Below are positions 6,538 through 15,310 of a stretch of 32,235 nucleotides of DNA, piece after piece. The position numbers and the translations under genes are program-made. Source of the DNA: a bacterium (GTDB taxonomy: Bacteria; Hydrothermota; Hydrothermia; UBA1063); the NCBI GenBank assembly GCA_030019025.1, contig JASEFR010000006.1, forward strand, positions 43,497 to 75,731, in the 5' to 3' direction. Below the pieces are notes generated by a model that did no database searches, was not told the DNA's origin, and was given only the letters and a program-made list of their open reading frames with translations. Position 1 is the stretch's first letter. The number at the start of each line of letters is the position of its first letter.

Positions 6538-9500
6538 CAAGAAAAAGCCTCTTAACTCTTTCTATCTTTCTTTTGAAGCGTTCAACATCTTGCGTGAATA
6601 AATTCCTCTCACTGTACTTGATGAGGAAATTCAAAATTTTAAGAGTGATATTGCCTTTACCCAGGTAACAGAACGTGTCTGCAATTCCCTCCAGAAAGGT
6701 AGTCCAGAAATCTATTCTTCTTTTTGGATCTGCTTTTTCAATGATTGACCATGCTTTCTGAAATGCTTGTTTAAATTCTTCTTTTTTACCAAAGTAAAAA
6801 TTGAACGCCATTTCAATTGAATAGGTGTTGATCTTTAACTCTTCATAAACACTGTTTTCAAGAGCCTGTTTTAATGTTTCCAAAAGCTCCTTTACTTTGT
6901 CATAGTCTTTTGCTATGAGGAAGATTTCAATTGCTTGTAAATAAACTATGAGGCTTGCGTGCGTTTTCTTTGGACTTCCTATTTCCTTCAAGACTTCGTT
7001 TATAATAGGTATAGATTTTTCAAGGTCTTTAAATCCTATAGCGTGTACATAAGCTAAATTTCTTTTAATGGAAATTAGAGCGTCTTTCATTCCCAATTCG
7101 CTGGCAACTTGATATGCCTCCTTTATAGCTTCTAAGGCCTCTTGATGATATTCCATGTGCCTTAGAGTTACCGAAATGTTATTCAAGGCAAGTGCAAGAA
7201 GATGCCTGTCAAACACTTTTTTCGACTCTATGGCGGCCTTTTTGAAGTTTTCAAGAGCCTCTTCGTACCTTCTCAAATCAAGATATATGGATGCTTTGTT
7301 GTTAAGGACTGTTATAAGTCCACTTTTATAGCCAGCCTTTCTATAGTAAAATTCAGCTCTATCATACTCCTTGAGGGCTTCTTCGTATTTGCCAGCGCGG
7401 GATAGGACAATGGCTCTGTTTACACACACGCTTCCAAGCCCACGAATATTTTGAAGTCTATTCCTTATTTCTTCGGCTTTTTCAAGAAACTCCAAGGCTT
7501 TATCAATCTGGTTTAAGTCCATTAAGTTTAGTGCCTGAGCATTATATGCATCAGCGAGGGTCTTCTCGTCTATCTGGATATCCTGTCGATTTAGAAGGTC
7601 CTCAAGCAGGTTATAAGACTCCTGTATTTTAAATTGTCTTTTCAAAATCCACGCTTTTAGGGTAAGAGATTCTGCATTTTCTTCCAGTTCTAGGGATTTT
7701 TCAATGGCTTCCATTGCACTGTGGGGATCACCACTCTCAACGAGGAGCTCAGCCAGTTTTCTGTATGAAAGAGCTGATACTTTATTATTTGCAATAAAGT
7801 CTTTCAAAAGTTCTATGGCTTTTTTAAGTTCACCTTTGATGGAGAGAAGGGTAACATATTCTGCAAAGGCTTTCTCCCTTTCTACTTCGTTGTCTTCTGC
7901 TTCTACATACCATTGTAAAAACCTAATGGCTTCGTCATAGGCAAAGGCTTTCTTCGTTTTTTCAGCAGCAAGCTTGGAATAAAACTTAATTTTTTCCTTA
8001 TCCTGAGATTGCCAGGCGTGGTAAGCGCAGAGCTCCTCTTTTCCTCCAAAACTCGGTAGTTTATTTTCGAGAACTTCTAAAATAGTTCTTGATATGTATC
8101 GCTTTTTTGCCGAGCTGATTTCGTTTAAAATTGCGTCTCTTATGAGGCCCTCTTTAAAAGCAAAATAATCCTCATTTAGCTGTACTATCAGGTTCTCCTT
8201 CAAGAGCTTGTTTATAACATCATAAATATGTCCCCGGTTAAGATTCGTAACGTTTGCTATTAGATCAATGTGAAATTCCTGACCTGTAATGGCGGCGACT
8301 TCCAAGACTTTTTCTCCAGAAAACTTTTTAATTTTGTTTTTTAGTAGAACTTCTATGGTTTCAGGTAAAATTATCTTATCATACTCTTTTAATTTCCACT
8401 CATCGTCTTCAAAAACAATATGGCCTTTCTCAAAAAGTTCTTTAATTACTTCTTCAATAAAGAGTGGATTTCCACCAGTTTTCTGGAAAATCAGCTTCTT
8501 TAAATCATCTTGAGCTGGGGCTTGAAGGATAGATTCAACGAGCTCAAAGGTGGAAGATTCTTCAAGGGTTGGTATTTCAAATTCAATTGTTAGTTTCTCG
8601 TCAAGTAACTTCTTTAAAGTCTCTTTAAGGTATGATGTTTCGAGCTCTTCAATCCTTGCGGTAGCAAGAATCTTTATGTTTTGTGGAGTATTTCTGACAA
8701 TATAATTTATCAAGTTTACAGAACTACTATCGATCCAGTGAATGTCATCAATGTATATGAGAAGTTGTTTATTGTCTGCTATCTCTTCTAGTAGTTGCAT
8801 AAAGGTTTCAAAGAATTTAAAGATTCCTATGTCGGCGGCAACCGGCTGGATTAAATCTGAGATTATGGGCCTTAATGCCTGTTTTTGGTAAGAGTCGAGA
8901 TTTGAATAGATTTCCCTGAATCCTATTTCGTCTTTTTCTCTGTATCTCTTTATGAGTTCCTGAAAGGGGACGTAAGGAATCTGGGAGAGGCTCCCGTAAC
9001 ATTGCGAGAATAAAATTTTTGAATCTTCAATAAGTTTTAAACATTCTATTGCAAATCGACTTTTACCAATACCTGCTTCGCCTTTGATAAGAACTAAAGG
9101 ATAATGCTTGTTAAGGAGTGTAATTAGTTTCGCTTTTTCTTTTTGCCTTCCAACAAAGATTTTAGAGGGTATCTTGGGGTAAAGGGTTTCCTCAAGGTAG
9201 GTAAAGAATCTTCCCTTTCCTTTTTGTTTTGCTTTGTACATTGCCTTGTCTGCTTTTTCTACTAATATTTCTGGTTCGCTTCCGTGGGTAGGAATTTCCA
9301 CTATACCAATGGAGCAGGATATTTTAATGTTTTGATCAAAAAGGTTTTTGATAATTCTACTGGCAACGTTTTCTGCACTCTCTAAAGATGTACTGGGAAG
9401 TAATATGATGAATTCGTCTCCTCCATATCTAACGATGATATCTGATTCTCGCAAAGTATTTTTAAGAATTTTGACGAAACTTACCAAGGTCTTATCACCT

Positions 9501-9682
9501 TCAAGATGCCCATAAAGGTCATTTATAGACTTGAAATTATCAAGGTCAACAAATAAAAGGGAGCTTTTCCCGCCGTATCTTTTTATTCGCTTTACTTCCT
9601 GCTCTATAAGTGAATAAATTGCACCTCTTGTGAGTGCACCTGTTAAGTCATCCACTATGTTTTTTACAGTTTCCCTTATCAT
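6521..9682 (-). CDS. GGDEF - STAND-like ATPase - TPR signalling protein (copy with intact GGDEF)
   Basis: A 1053-residue cytoplasmic signalling protein. Residues 1-165 are a diguanylate cyclase domain with metal site DLDNFKSINDLYGH, intact GGDEF (87-91) and an RESD inhibitory I-site (78-81) at the canonical five-residue distance. Residues about 175-400 are an AAA_16/STAND-type ATPase with Walker A GEAGIGKS (201-208) and Walker B LLIYIDDIHW (307-316). A winged-helix-like region and long TPR repeats fill about 560-1000. The plan resembles adenylate cyclase-ATPase-TPR and MalT-like regulators, with GGDEF as output. It likely makes c-di-GMP in response to a ligand or partner bound by the TPRs (inference). 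The stop of its paralogue is one base before its ATG, so translation is probably coupled. Confidence 0.9.
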   Translation of the reverse strand: MIRETVKNIVDDLTGALTRGAIYSLIEQEVKRIKRYGGKSSLLFVDLDNFKSINDLYGHLEGDKTLVSFVKILKNTLRESDIIVRYGGDEFIILLPSTSLESAENVASRIIKNLFDQNIKISCSIGIVEIPTHGSEPEILVEKADKAMYKAKQKGKGRFFTYLEETLYPKIPSKIFVGRQKEKAKLITLLNKHYPLVLIKGEAGIGKSRFAIECLKLIEDSKILFSQCYGSLSQIPYVPFQELIKRYREKDEIGFREIYSNLDSYQKQALRPIISDLIQPVAADIGIFKFFETFMQLLEEIADNKQLLIYIDDIHWIDSSSVNLINYIVRNTPQNIKILATARIEELETSYLKETLKKLLDEKLTIEFEIPTLEESSTFELVESILQAPAQDDLKKLIFQKTGGNPLFIEEVIKELFEKGHIVFEDDEWKLKEYDKIILPETIEVLLKNKIKKFSGEKVLEVAAITGQEFHIDLIANVTNLNRGHIYDVINKLLKENLIVQLNEDYFAFKEGLIRDAILNEISSAKKRYISRTILEVLENKLPSFGGKEELCAYHAWQSQDKEKIKFYSKLAAEKTKKAFAYDEAIRFLQWYVEAEDNEVEREKAFAEYVTLLSIKGELKKAIELLKDFIANNKVSALSYRKLAELLVESGDPHSAMEAIEKSLELEENAESLTLKAWILKRQFKIQESYNLLEDLLNRQDIQIDEKTLADAYNAQALNLMDLNQIDKALEFLEKAEEIRNRLQNIRGLGSVCVNRAIVLSRAGKYEEALKEYDRAEFYYRKAGYKSGLITVLNNKASIYLDLRRYEEALENFKKAAIESKKVFDRHLLALALNNISVTLRHMEYHQEALEAIKEAYQVASELGMKDALISIKRNLAYVHAIGFKDLEKSIPIINEVLKEIGSPKKTHASLIVYLQAIEIFLIAKDYDKVKELLETLKQALENSVYEELKINTYSIEMAFNFYFGKKEEFKQAFQKAWSIIEKADPKRRIDFWTTFLEGIADTFCYLGKGNITLKILNFLIKYSERNLFTQDVERFKRKIERVKRLFLVDSSQ

Positions 9683-9683
9683 A

Positions 9684-12600
9684 TCAGAAAGCCCTTTCCA
9701 AGTTTTCTTTTAATAGCATTAGTCTCTGCGATTCTAAATTTAACATTTTACTTTCAGCATCTTCTATCAGTTTTGATAGGATTTTTTTCATTCCTTCTTT
9801 TTTTGCCAATTGTCCAAGTAGAAGGGCAAAATATTCGTTGTATCGCACCTTCTCGTCTTCTCTTGAATTTTTCCGCAGTTTGGCAAGCTCTTTTAATGAT
9901 TCTAAGAAAGCTTTGTTGTCACTTCGTTTAAAGTTTAATATGCTCTTTATTATGTAATACTTCAAATTCATGTCAAAGGTTTTTGCTTCTTTAAGGGAAT
10001 TGTCAAACTGTTCAATTAGTCGACTTGCTCGGTCTATTTCGCGAAGGTATAATAAGTTCTCTGCGGTTTCAAGGACAGTGGAGGCAAGGGTGGTTGTGGA
10101 ATCAATGCGAGGTAGTAATTTATTTATTTCTTCATACTTTTTTAGTGCTTTTCCTTTATCGATTGTACCCCTGCTGTAAAGGTTCATGAATAATTGACTT
10201 ATAAAGAGGTTTAGCGTTTCAATTTGAAGGTTACCGGATACTTGTTCAGCTTCAGTCAAGAGTTTTTCCGCTTTCTCATGTTCACCTATGTCAATGTATA
10301 GTGAAGCCAAATTGCCTATGCCTATTACTAATGAAAGGTCATCCCCGATTTGTCGGGCGATTTTGATTGCGCTTTCAAGACCTTTGATGGCTTCTTCGTA
10401 TCTTTTGATGTATTTTAAGGTATCGCTGTAGTTGTGAATGGTGATGAGTACTCCCCGTTTATCTCCAATGCTATTATAAATTTCCTTAGCTTTTTCGTAC
10501 TCCTCAAGGGCTTGCTGATACAACCCCTGATTTGCGTAGAGTGTACCAAGATTTAAATAAATATTCGCCACGCCTTTTTCATTACCCAGTTTTTCTCGCA
10601 ATTCCAGTGCCTTTCTGAAATATTTTTCCGCCTTTTCAAATTCTTCTTGTTCCATTAAGAGAAGGGCACAGGTGTTGTAGTAATATGCTTTTTCGGGATC
10701 TGGGAGGTCGTTCTCTTTATTTTTAAATTCTTCTAAGATTTTTGAAGCCTCTTTTATTTTTTCACCGAATAAAAGAAGCCAGGCCTTTCTCAGAATATAA
10801 AAATCCTTTTTCTCAATTTTTATTGCCTTCTCAATGCTTTCTATGGCTTCGTAAAATTTTCCAGATTTTGAATAGGCTTCAGCCAATTTATTCAATATTG
10901 CTGCATCGTCTCCAAATTTGGAAAGGTATTGGTTTAGTTCTTTTATGGCTTTTACTATGTCTCCAATGTGTAATAGTAACTCTGCATATTCAAGTGTAGC
11001 TTCTTTTGCCTTGCCCGGATCATCCTCTATCTCAAGGTACCATTTGTAGTATTTCAACGCTTCTTCGTATGCGTAGAATTTTCTGAATTTTCTTGCTGCG
11101 TTTAGCGAATATTTTTTAACTTTTTCCGTTTCGCCGGCGTAATAGGCATGATGGGCGAGTTTTTCCTCAGGAACTTTAAGTATTTCTTTGTGGCTTTCAA
11201 GCGTTAAAAGAATACTTTTGTGAATAAATCTTTTTCTGTGTTCGGTAAGTTGGGACAATACAATTTCCCTTGTAAGTCCTTCTTTAAAAGCGAAGGTGTC
11301 TAAGCCTCTTTCAACAAGAATACCTGTCCTTATAAGTTTGTCAATTATGTCAAAGACCTCCCCGATGTTGGTTTTGGCAACAAGCTCGAGAATTTTTATG
11401 TTGAATTCGTTACCCAAACAGGCCATTATTTCAAGTATCTTTTCACTTTGGAAGCGTTTTAACTTTTCTGTTACTATGTTTTGAAGAGATTCAGGAACAT
11501 GGTCTTTATAATCAGTTTTAATGTGCCAGAGTTCTCCGTCGAAGGTAATAATTTCGTGTTTAAAATACTCTTTGATTGTTTCTTCTATAAAATAGGGATT
11601 TCCGCCACATTTTTCATATAGCCTATGTTTCAAACTTTCAGAACATTTTCCCTGTAGAATTGTTTCTATTAGTTCAAAAGTCTCAGCCTGGGTCAGTTCC
11701 TTAAGCTGTAACTCTTCAATCAGCCTTTCCCTTGTGACATGGGAGTAAAATTTTTCAAAGCTTTTGTTTTCCAGCTCTTCTTTTCTAAAAGCGAGAATCA
11801 ATTTAAGATTTTCTAAGCCTGCGTGTGCAACATAGTATAAAAGTTCAAGGGAAGGGGGATCTACCAGATTCAAGTCGTCTATAAAAGCAACGATCTTGTG
11901 GCGTCCAGAAAAGAGGGAAATTAGCTTTACATATGCATCGTAAAATTTGTATCGATCTACATTTTCAGGGATATACCCAAGCTCAGGATAAAGTAAACTT
12001 AGGGCTCTTCTTTCACTTTCATCAAGGGATTCTAAGGCGTCCTTGAAGAAGAAGTTGTCAGTTTCTTTAATTTTTTTTAAGATTATTTTGAGGGGGTAGA
12101 ATGGTGTAGAAAGTTCATCTCTTGAGGGTTTAGCAATTACAATAAGATAATCTTTTAAATTTTTTAGTGCTTCCTTAATCAAAGTAGATTTACCAACTCC
12201 TGGCGCACCTGAAACTGCTATTATTGGAACTTCTGATTTACTGATTTTTTCTAAAAGCCACAATAGTTCATTCTTTCTCCCTGCAATAATTGGTGCGGGA
12301 ATAATTGGAGCTATAGAATCTTCTTCTTGCAAGATGTAGTAAGTCTCTTTTCCACCTTTTTTCGCTTTGAATAGTGCTATTTCCAGTCTGGAAAAGATAG
12401 TTTGCCAGTCTGTTCCGTAGGTAGGAACTTCAACGACACCAATGGAGCAAGACACCTTACTTTTTCCGAAATCCTTGTTTTTAAGTTCATTTATTATCCT
12501 TTCACAAACGAATTTTGCATTAACCGCTGTTGTATTAGGTAGGATTACAATAAATTCATCGCCACTTAACCTAATCACCGTGTCTGACTCACGCAAGGAT

Positions 12601-12824
12601 TTCACAAGGAATTGGGCAAATTCATACAGCAGTCGGTCGCCTTCTTTGTGACCGTAAAGGTTGTTCACCAGATTGAAATCATCAAGATCTATATAAAGGA
12701 TTGTGAATTGCCCACCGTATCTTCTTATTTTTTTCAACTCTTGTGAAAAAATAATATCCAGGTAACGCCGATTGTATACCTGAGTAAGCTCGTCTTTTAG
12801 ACTATCTACAAGATCTAAAAACAT
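9684..12824 (-). CDS. GGDEF-like - STAND-like ATPase - TPR signalling protein (copy with SGDEF)
   Basis: A 1046-residue paralogue of the next gene with the same domain order. The cyclase domain (1-165) carries SGDEF at 87-91 instead of GGDEF and NN in place of the usual ND of the metal/substrate loop (DLDDFNLVNNLYGH), while the RESD I-site (78-81) is kept. Some SGDEF proteins are active, so this may be a weak cyclase or a c-di-GMP receptor. Walker A is GAPGVGKS (206-213) and Walker B is IVAFIDDLNL near 315. TPR motifs such as KAYYYNTCALLLMEQEEFEKA and GNEKGVANIYLNLGTLYANQG run from about 560 to the end. It is first in the minus-strand unit, from a promoter ending ten bases before its ATG. Confidence 0.88.
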   Translation of the reverse strand: MFLDLVDSLKDELTQVYNRRYLDIIFSQELKKIRRYGGQFTILYIDLDDFNLVNNLYGHKEGDRLLYEFAQFLVKSLRESDTVIRLSGDEFIVILPNTTAVNAKFVCERIINELKNKDFGKSKVSCSIGVVEVPTYGTDWQTIFSRLEIALFKAKKGGKETYYILQEEDSIAPIIPAPIIAGRKNELLWLLEKISKSEVPIIAVSGAPGVGKSTLIKEALKNLKDYLIVIAKPSRDELSTPFYPLKIILKKIKETDNFFFKDALESLDESERRALSLLYPELGYIPENVDRYKFYDAYVKLISLFSGRHKIVAFIDDLNLVDPPSLELLYYVAHAGLENLKLILAFRKEELENKSFEKFYSHVTRERLIEELQLKELTQAETFELIETILQGKCSESLKHRLYEKCGGNPYFIEETIKEYFKHEIITFDGELWHIKTDYKDHVPESLQNIVTEKLKRFQSEKILEIMACLGNEFNIKILELVAKTNIGEVFDIIDKLIRTGILVERGLDTFAFKEGLTREIVLSQLTEHRKRFIHKSILLTLESHKEILKVPEEKLAHHAYYAGETEKVKKYSLNAARKFRKFYAYEEALKYYKWYLEIEDDPGKAKEATLEYAELLLHIGDIVKAIKELNQYLSKFGDDAAILNKLAEAYSKSGKFYEAIESIEKAIKIEKKDFYILRKAWLLLFGEKIKEASKILEEFKNKENDLPDPEKAYYYNTCALLLMEQEEFEKAEKYFRKALELREKLGNEKGVANIYLNLGTLYANQGLYQQALEEYEKAKEIYNSIGDKRGVLITIHNYSDTLKYIKRYEEAIKGLESAIKIARQIGDDLSLVIGIGNLASLYIDIGEHEKAEKLLTEAEQVSGNLQIETLNLFISQLFMNLYSRGTIDKGKALKKYEEINKLLPRIDSTTTLASTVLETAENLLYLREIDRASRLIEQFDNSLKEAKTFDMNLKYYIIKSILNFKRSDNKAFLESLKELAKLRKNSREDEKVRYNEYFALLLGQLAKKEGMKKILSKLIEDAESKMLNLESQRLMLLKENLERAF

Positions 12825-12834
12825 ACCCTTTCTT

Positions 12835-12864
12835 ATTATAAAGAAAAGTATTATCCCTATTCAA
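12835..12864 (-). promoter_or_regulatory. Promoter of the tandem GGDEF-ATPase-TPR genes
   Basis: On the minus strand, TTGAAT (12859-12864), an 18-base spacer and TATAAT (12835-12840) precede the ATG at 12822-12824 by ten bases. The short stretch between contains GAAAGGG, which might pair weakly with the ribosome but would be mostly removed if transcription starts at the usual distance. The leader is therefore absent or a few bases long. Confidence 0.7.
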
Positions 12865-12891
12865 GCGTTAATGTGAGAGTTGCAAAACTTC

Positions 12892-13731
12892 CTACAAACT
12901 CAACTCCGATAATAACTTGGCATATTCTTCTTGAATCCGCGAGGTGATGGAGCTTAGGGGGATTTTTATATTTTCAATTCTATTAACAGGAAGAATATCA
13001 TAGGTTGTCCCAGCCAGGAATGCACCTTCCAGTTTCTGGATTTCTTGGAGTAATATTGGCCTTTCTTCCACGGTAATTTGTTGCTTTTGGGCAATGTATA
13101 TTACTTTTTCTCTTGTAATGGACGGTAGAATCTCGTTCGTTGCGGGATAAGTAATCAATTTTCCGTCTAATATCCCAAAGAAGGAGGATGAGGTGCTTTC
13201 AGTGATGTAGCCGTTTTTATGAAATAGTGCATCAAAAAATCCCCTTTCTTTTGCTTCAATTTTCGCAAGCACATTGGGTAGAAGCATGGTCGTTTTTATG
13301 TCACAGCGCGCCCACCGGATGTCAGGATAAAGTATCACCGAAACTCCTTCTTTAAAGAGTCTTGACGCAAGTGGTTTGAATTCGCTGGTGATTAATATAA
13401 GTGTGGGCTTCGTATTTTTTTTCGGTAAATGACTCCTTGGCTCTTTTCCTCTGGTTATCTGCACATATATGGCCGCTTCTTTTTTCTTGAGTTTTTTTAG
13501 TGATTTTTTGATTATCTCTTCAAGTTCTTCTTTATCAAGTGGGTAGTTTATTTTCAATTCCTTTAGCCCCCGTTCGAGTCTTGAAAGGTGCTCGTCGAGG
13601 AATAAAGGCTTTTCGTTTCTTGCTCTGATCACCTCATAAACGCTGTCGGAAAAGAAAAATCCCCTGTCCTCTACGCTTGAGAGGGGTTTCCTTTTAAATT
13701 TTCCGTCAAGAAAATAGACTCTTTTTGCCAT
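12892..13731 (-). CDS. dat: D-amino acid transaminase (class IV PLP aminotransferase)
   Basis: Predicted cytoplasmic PLP enzyme interconverting D-alanine and D-glutamate with their keto acids. The 279 residues match Bacillus D-amino acid transaminase. Diagnostic segments are DRGFFFSDSVYEVIR near 22-36, YVQITRG followed by PRSHLP (the Arg and His that bind the substrate carboxylate in the Bacillus enzyme), and DIRWARCDIKTTMLLPNVLAK, whose Lys carries PLP. The YITESTSSSFFGI and AGTTYDILPV segments also fit. The Arg-x-His feature favours D-amino acid over branched-chain or aminodeoxychorismate members, but this is not proof. The ATG lies six bases after a -10-like box with no ribosome binding site. 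It is divergent from pdxS. Confidence 0.8.
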   Translation of the reverse strand: MAKRVYFLDGKFKRKPLSSVEDRGFFFSDSVYEVIRARNEKPLFLDEHLSRLERGLKELKINYPLDKEELEEIIKKSLKKLKKKEAAIYVQITRGKEPRSHLPKKNTKPTLILITSEFKPLASRLFKEGVSVILYPDIRWARCDIKTTMLLPNVLAKIEAKERGFFDALFHKNGYITESTSSSFFGILDGKLITYPATNEILPSITREKVIYIAQKQQITVEERPILLQEIQKLEGAFLAGTTYDILPVNRIENIKIPLSSITSRIQEEYAKLLSELSL

Positions 13732-13737
13732 AAGAAA

Positions 13738-13766
13738 ATTTTACTGAATGTTTTATGAATATGCCA
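13738..13766 (-). promoter_or_regulatory. Putative promoter of the transaminase gene, leaderless type
   Basis: On the minus strand, TGGCAT (13761-13766), 17 bases and TAAAAT (13738-13743) lie six bases before the ATG at 13729-13731. The -35 box is poor, so this is weaker than the other promoters, but the -10 to ATG distance is the same as at 599 and 6502. Confidence 0.5.
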
Positions 13767-13782
13767 GAACAACCGATAATTC

Positions 13783-13811
13783 TTGACCTTACACGTAAAA
13801 AGTTATATACT
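13783..13811 (+). promoter_or_regulatory. Promoter of the pdxS-pdxT-glyA operon
   Basis: TTGACC (13783-13788), a 17-base spacer and TATACT (13806-13811) lie upstream of pdxS. A strong Shine-Dalgarno GGGAGGTGA (13822-13830) follows and fixes the pdxS start at the ATG at 13835 rather than the ATG at 13820. Unlike several other promoters here it leaves room for a short leader. Confidence 0.75.
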
Positions 13812-13834
13812 GAAAGCATATGGGAGGTGAGAAA

Positions 13835-14725
13835 ATGTCTACTATTTTGACTGGTACATTTAGATTGAAAGTAGGACTTGCTGAAATGTTAAAGGGTGGG
13901 GTCATAATGGATGTAACCTCTGCCGAACAGGCTAAGATTGCAGAGCAGGCAGGGGCTGTCGCTGTTATGGCTCTGGAAAGAGTACCTGCAGACATAAGGA
14001 AAGAAGGCGGGGTTGCCAGAATGGCAGACCCTGAAAAGATAATAGAAATTATGGAAGCGGTTTCCATTCCCGTTATGGCAAAGGTTAGAATTGGACATTT
14101 TGTTGAGGCCCAGATTCTTGAAGCCCTTGGGGTTGATTTCATTGACGAGAGTGAAGTCTTAACCCCTGCTGATGAGGAATACCATATTAACAAACACGTT
14201 TTCAAAGTGCCTTTTGTTTGCGGTGCCAGAGACCTTGGTGAGGCATTAAGAAGGATTGCCGAAGGTGCTGCAATGATTAGAACAAAAGGTGAGGCAGGTA
14301 CTGGCAACGTAGTGGAAGCGGTCCGACATATGAGGAAGATTCAATCAGAGATTAAGAGATTAACAACACTTGGAGAAGAAGAGCTGGTTACCGAGGCTAA
14401 AAAGCTTGGTGCTCCTTACGAACTGGTAAAATATGTGCGCGATCACGGTAAATTGCCTGTTCCGAATTTTGCTGCAGGTGGTATCGCCACGCCCGCTGAT
14501 GCGGCTCTTATGATGCAGCTTGGCGCAGAAGCAGTATTTGTTGGTAGTGGGATTTTCAAGTCTGAAAACCCAGAGGAGAGGGCAAGGGCAATTGTTGATG
14601 CTGTTACCTATTACGATGATCCTGAGATACTTGCGAGAATTTCCAGGGGACTTGGTGAGCCGATGCGAGGAATCGACGTTTCTAAATTATCACAAGAAGA
14701 GCTGTTGCAAACAAGGGGGTGGTAG
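13835..14725 (+). CDS. pdxS: Pyridoxal 5'-phosphate synthase, PdxS subunit
   Basis: Synthase subunit of the DXP-independent vitamin B6 route: it condenses ribose 5-phosphate, glyceraldehyde 3-phosphate and ammonia from PdxT into pyridoxal phosphate. Nearly the whole chain matches the highly conserved family, including [30 protein letters not shown] with the substrate-binding Lys83, and [15 protein letters not shown] with Lys151, the second lysine that carries the intermediate. The Shine-Dalgarno GGGAGGTGA five bases upstream selects ATG 13835, giving 296 residues. The stop overlaps the first base of the pdxT GTG start, so the two subunits are translationally coupled, as expected for a two-part complex. 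Confidence 0.97.
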   Translation: MSTILTGTFRLKVGLAEMLKGGVIMDVTSAEQAKIAEQAGAVAVMALERVPADIRKEGGVARMADPEKIIEIMEAVSIPVMAKVRIGHFVEAQILEALGVDFIDESEVLTPADEEYHINKHVFKVPFVCGARDLGEALRRIAEGAAMIRTKGEAGTGNVVEAVRHMRKIQSEIKRLTTLGEEELVTEAKKLGAPYELVKYVRDHGKLPVPNFAAGGIATPADAALMMQLGAEAVFVGSGIFKSENPEERARAIVDAVTYYDDPEILARISRGLGEPMRGIDVSKLSQEELLQTRGW

Positions 14726-15309
14726 TGAAAATTGGAATTCTCGCAATACAAGGGGATTTTGAGCTTCATGCACGTAAAATTGTTGAAACGGGCAACGATT
14801 ATTTACTTGTGAAAAAAACATCACAGCTCGATGAAATTGATGGTATAATCTTACCAGGTGGAGAGAGCACGACCATAAGCAAGATTATTAGCAGATATGC
14901 TTTAGACGAAATTTTGAGAGAAAGGGTCGAAAATGGTTTCCCTGTTTTTGCCACCTGTGCAGGCTTAATAATGCTTGCAAAAAAGCTCGAAGGAAAAGAA
15001 AGCGAGGTGACCCCCCTTGGAGTTCTTAATATTACTGTGAAAAGGAATGCTTATGGAAGACAGAGGGAATCCTTTGAAGCTCCCTTGAAGATTAACTTAG
15101 ATGGAAAAGAAGTTGGAGTTACAGGTGTTTTTATAAGAGCACCAAAGATCGTTGACATGGGAAAGGAAGTTCAGGTCCTTGGAAGATTTGAAGACTCTCC
15201 GGTCATTGTAAGGCAGGGAAACATCCTTGCCATGACTTTTCATCCAGAATTGGCAGAGGGTACGGAAATTTATGAATATTTCTTGAATATAATAATAGGG
15301 AGAAGATAG
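14725..15309 (+). CDS. pdxT: Pyridoxal 5'-phosphate synthase, glutaminase subunit PdxT
   Basis: Glutamine amidotransferase subunit that hydrolyses glutamine and channels ammonia to PdxS. From the GTG at 14725 the protein begins [15 protein letters not shown], the normal PdxT N-terminus; a GTG six bases earlier would add two residues but lies too close to the GGGGGT ribosome binding site. The catalytic triad is visible: Cys78 (ATCAGLI), His173 and Glu175 (FHPEL). LPGGESTTI is the family signature, and the 194-residue length is normal. The gene overlaps pdxS by one base and is followed one base later by glyA. Confidence 0.95.
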   Translation: MKIGILAIQGDFELHARKIVETGNDYLLVKKTSQLDEIDGIILPGGESTTISKIISRYALDEILRERVENGFPVFATCAGLIMLAKKLEGKESEVTPLGVLNITVKRNAYGRQRESFEAPLKINLDGKEVGVTGVFIRAPKIVDMGKEVQVLGRFEDSPVIVRQGNILAMTFHPELAEGTEIYEYFLNIIIGRR

Positions 15310-15310
15310 C

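Noticed and set aside
12865-12905. GAGTTG ... CAACTC inverted repeat after the transaminase stop as a terminator
   Set aside because: The six-base stem encloses an 18-base loop and lacks a following T-run on the minus strand, so an intrinsic terminator is not supported.
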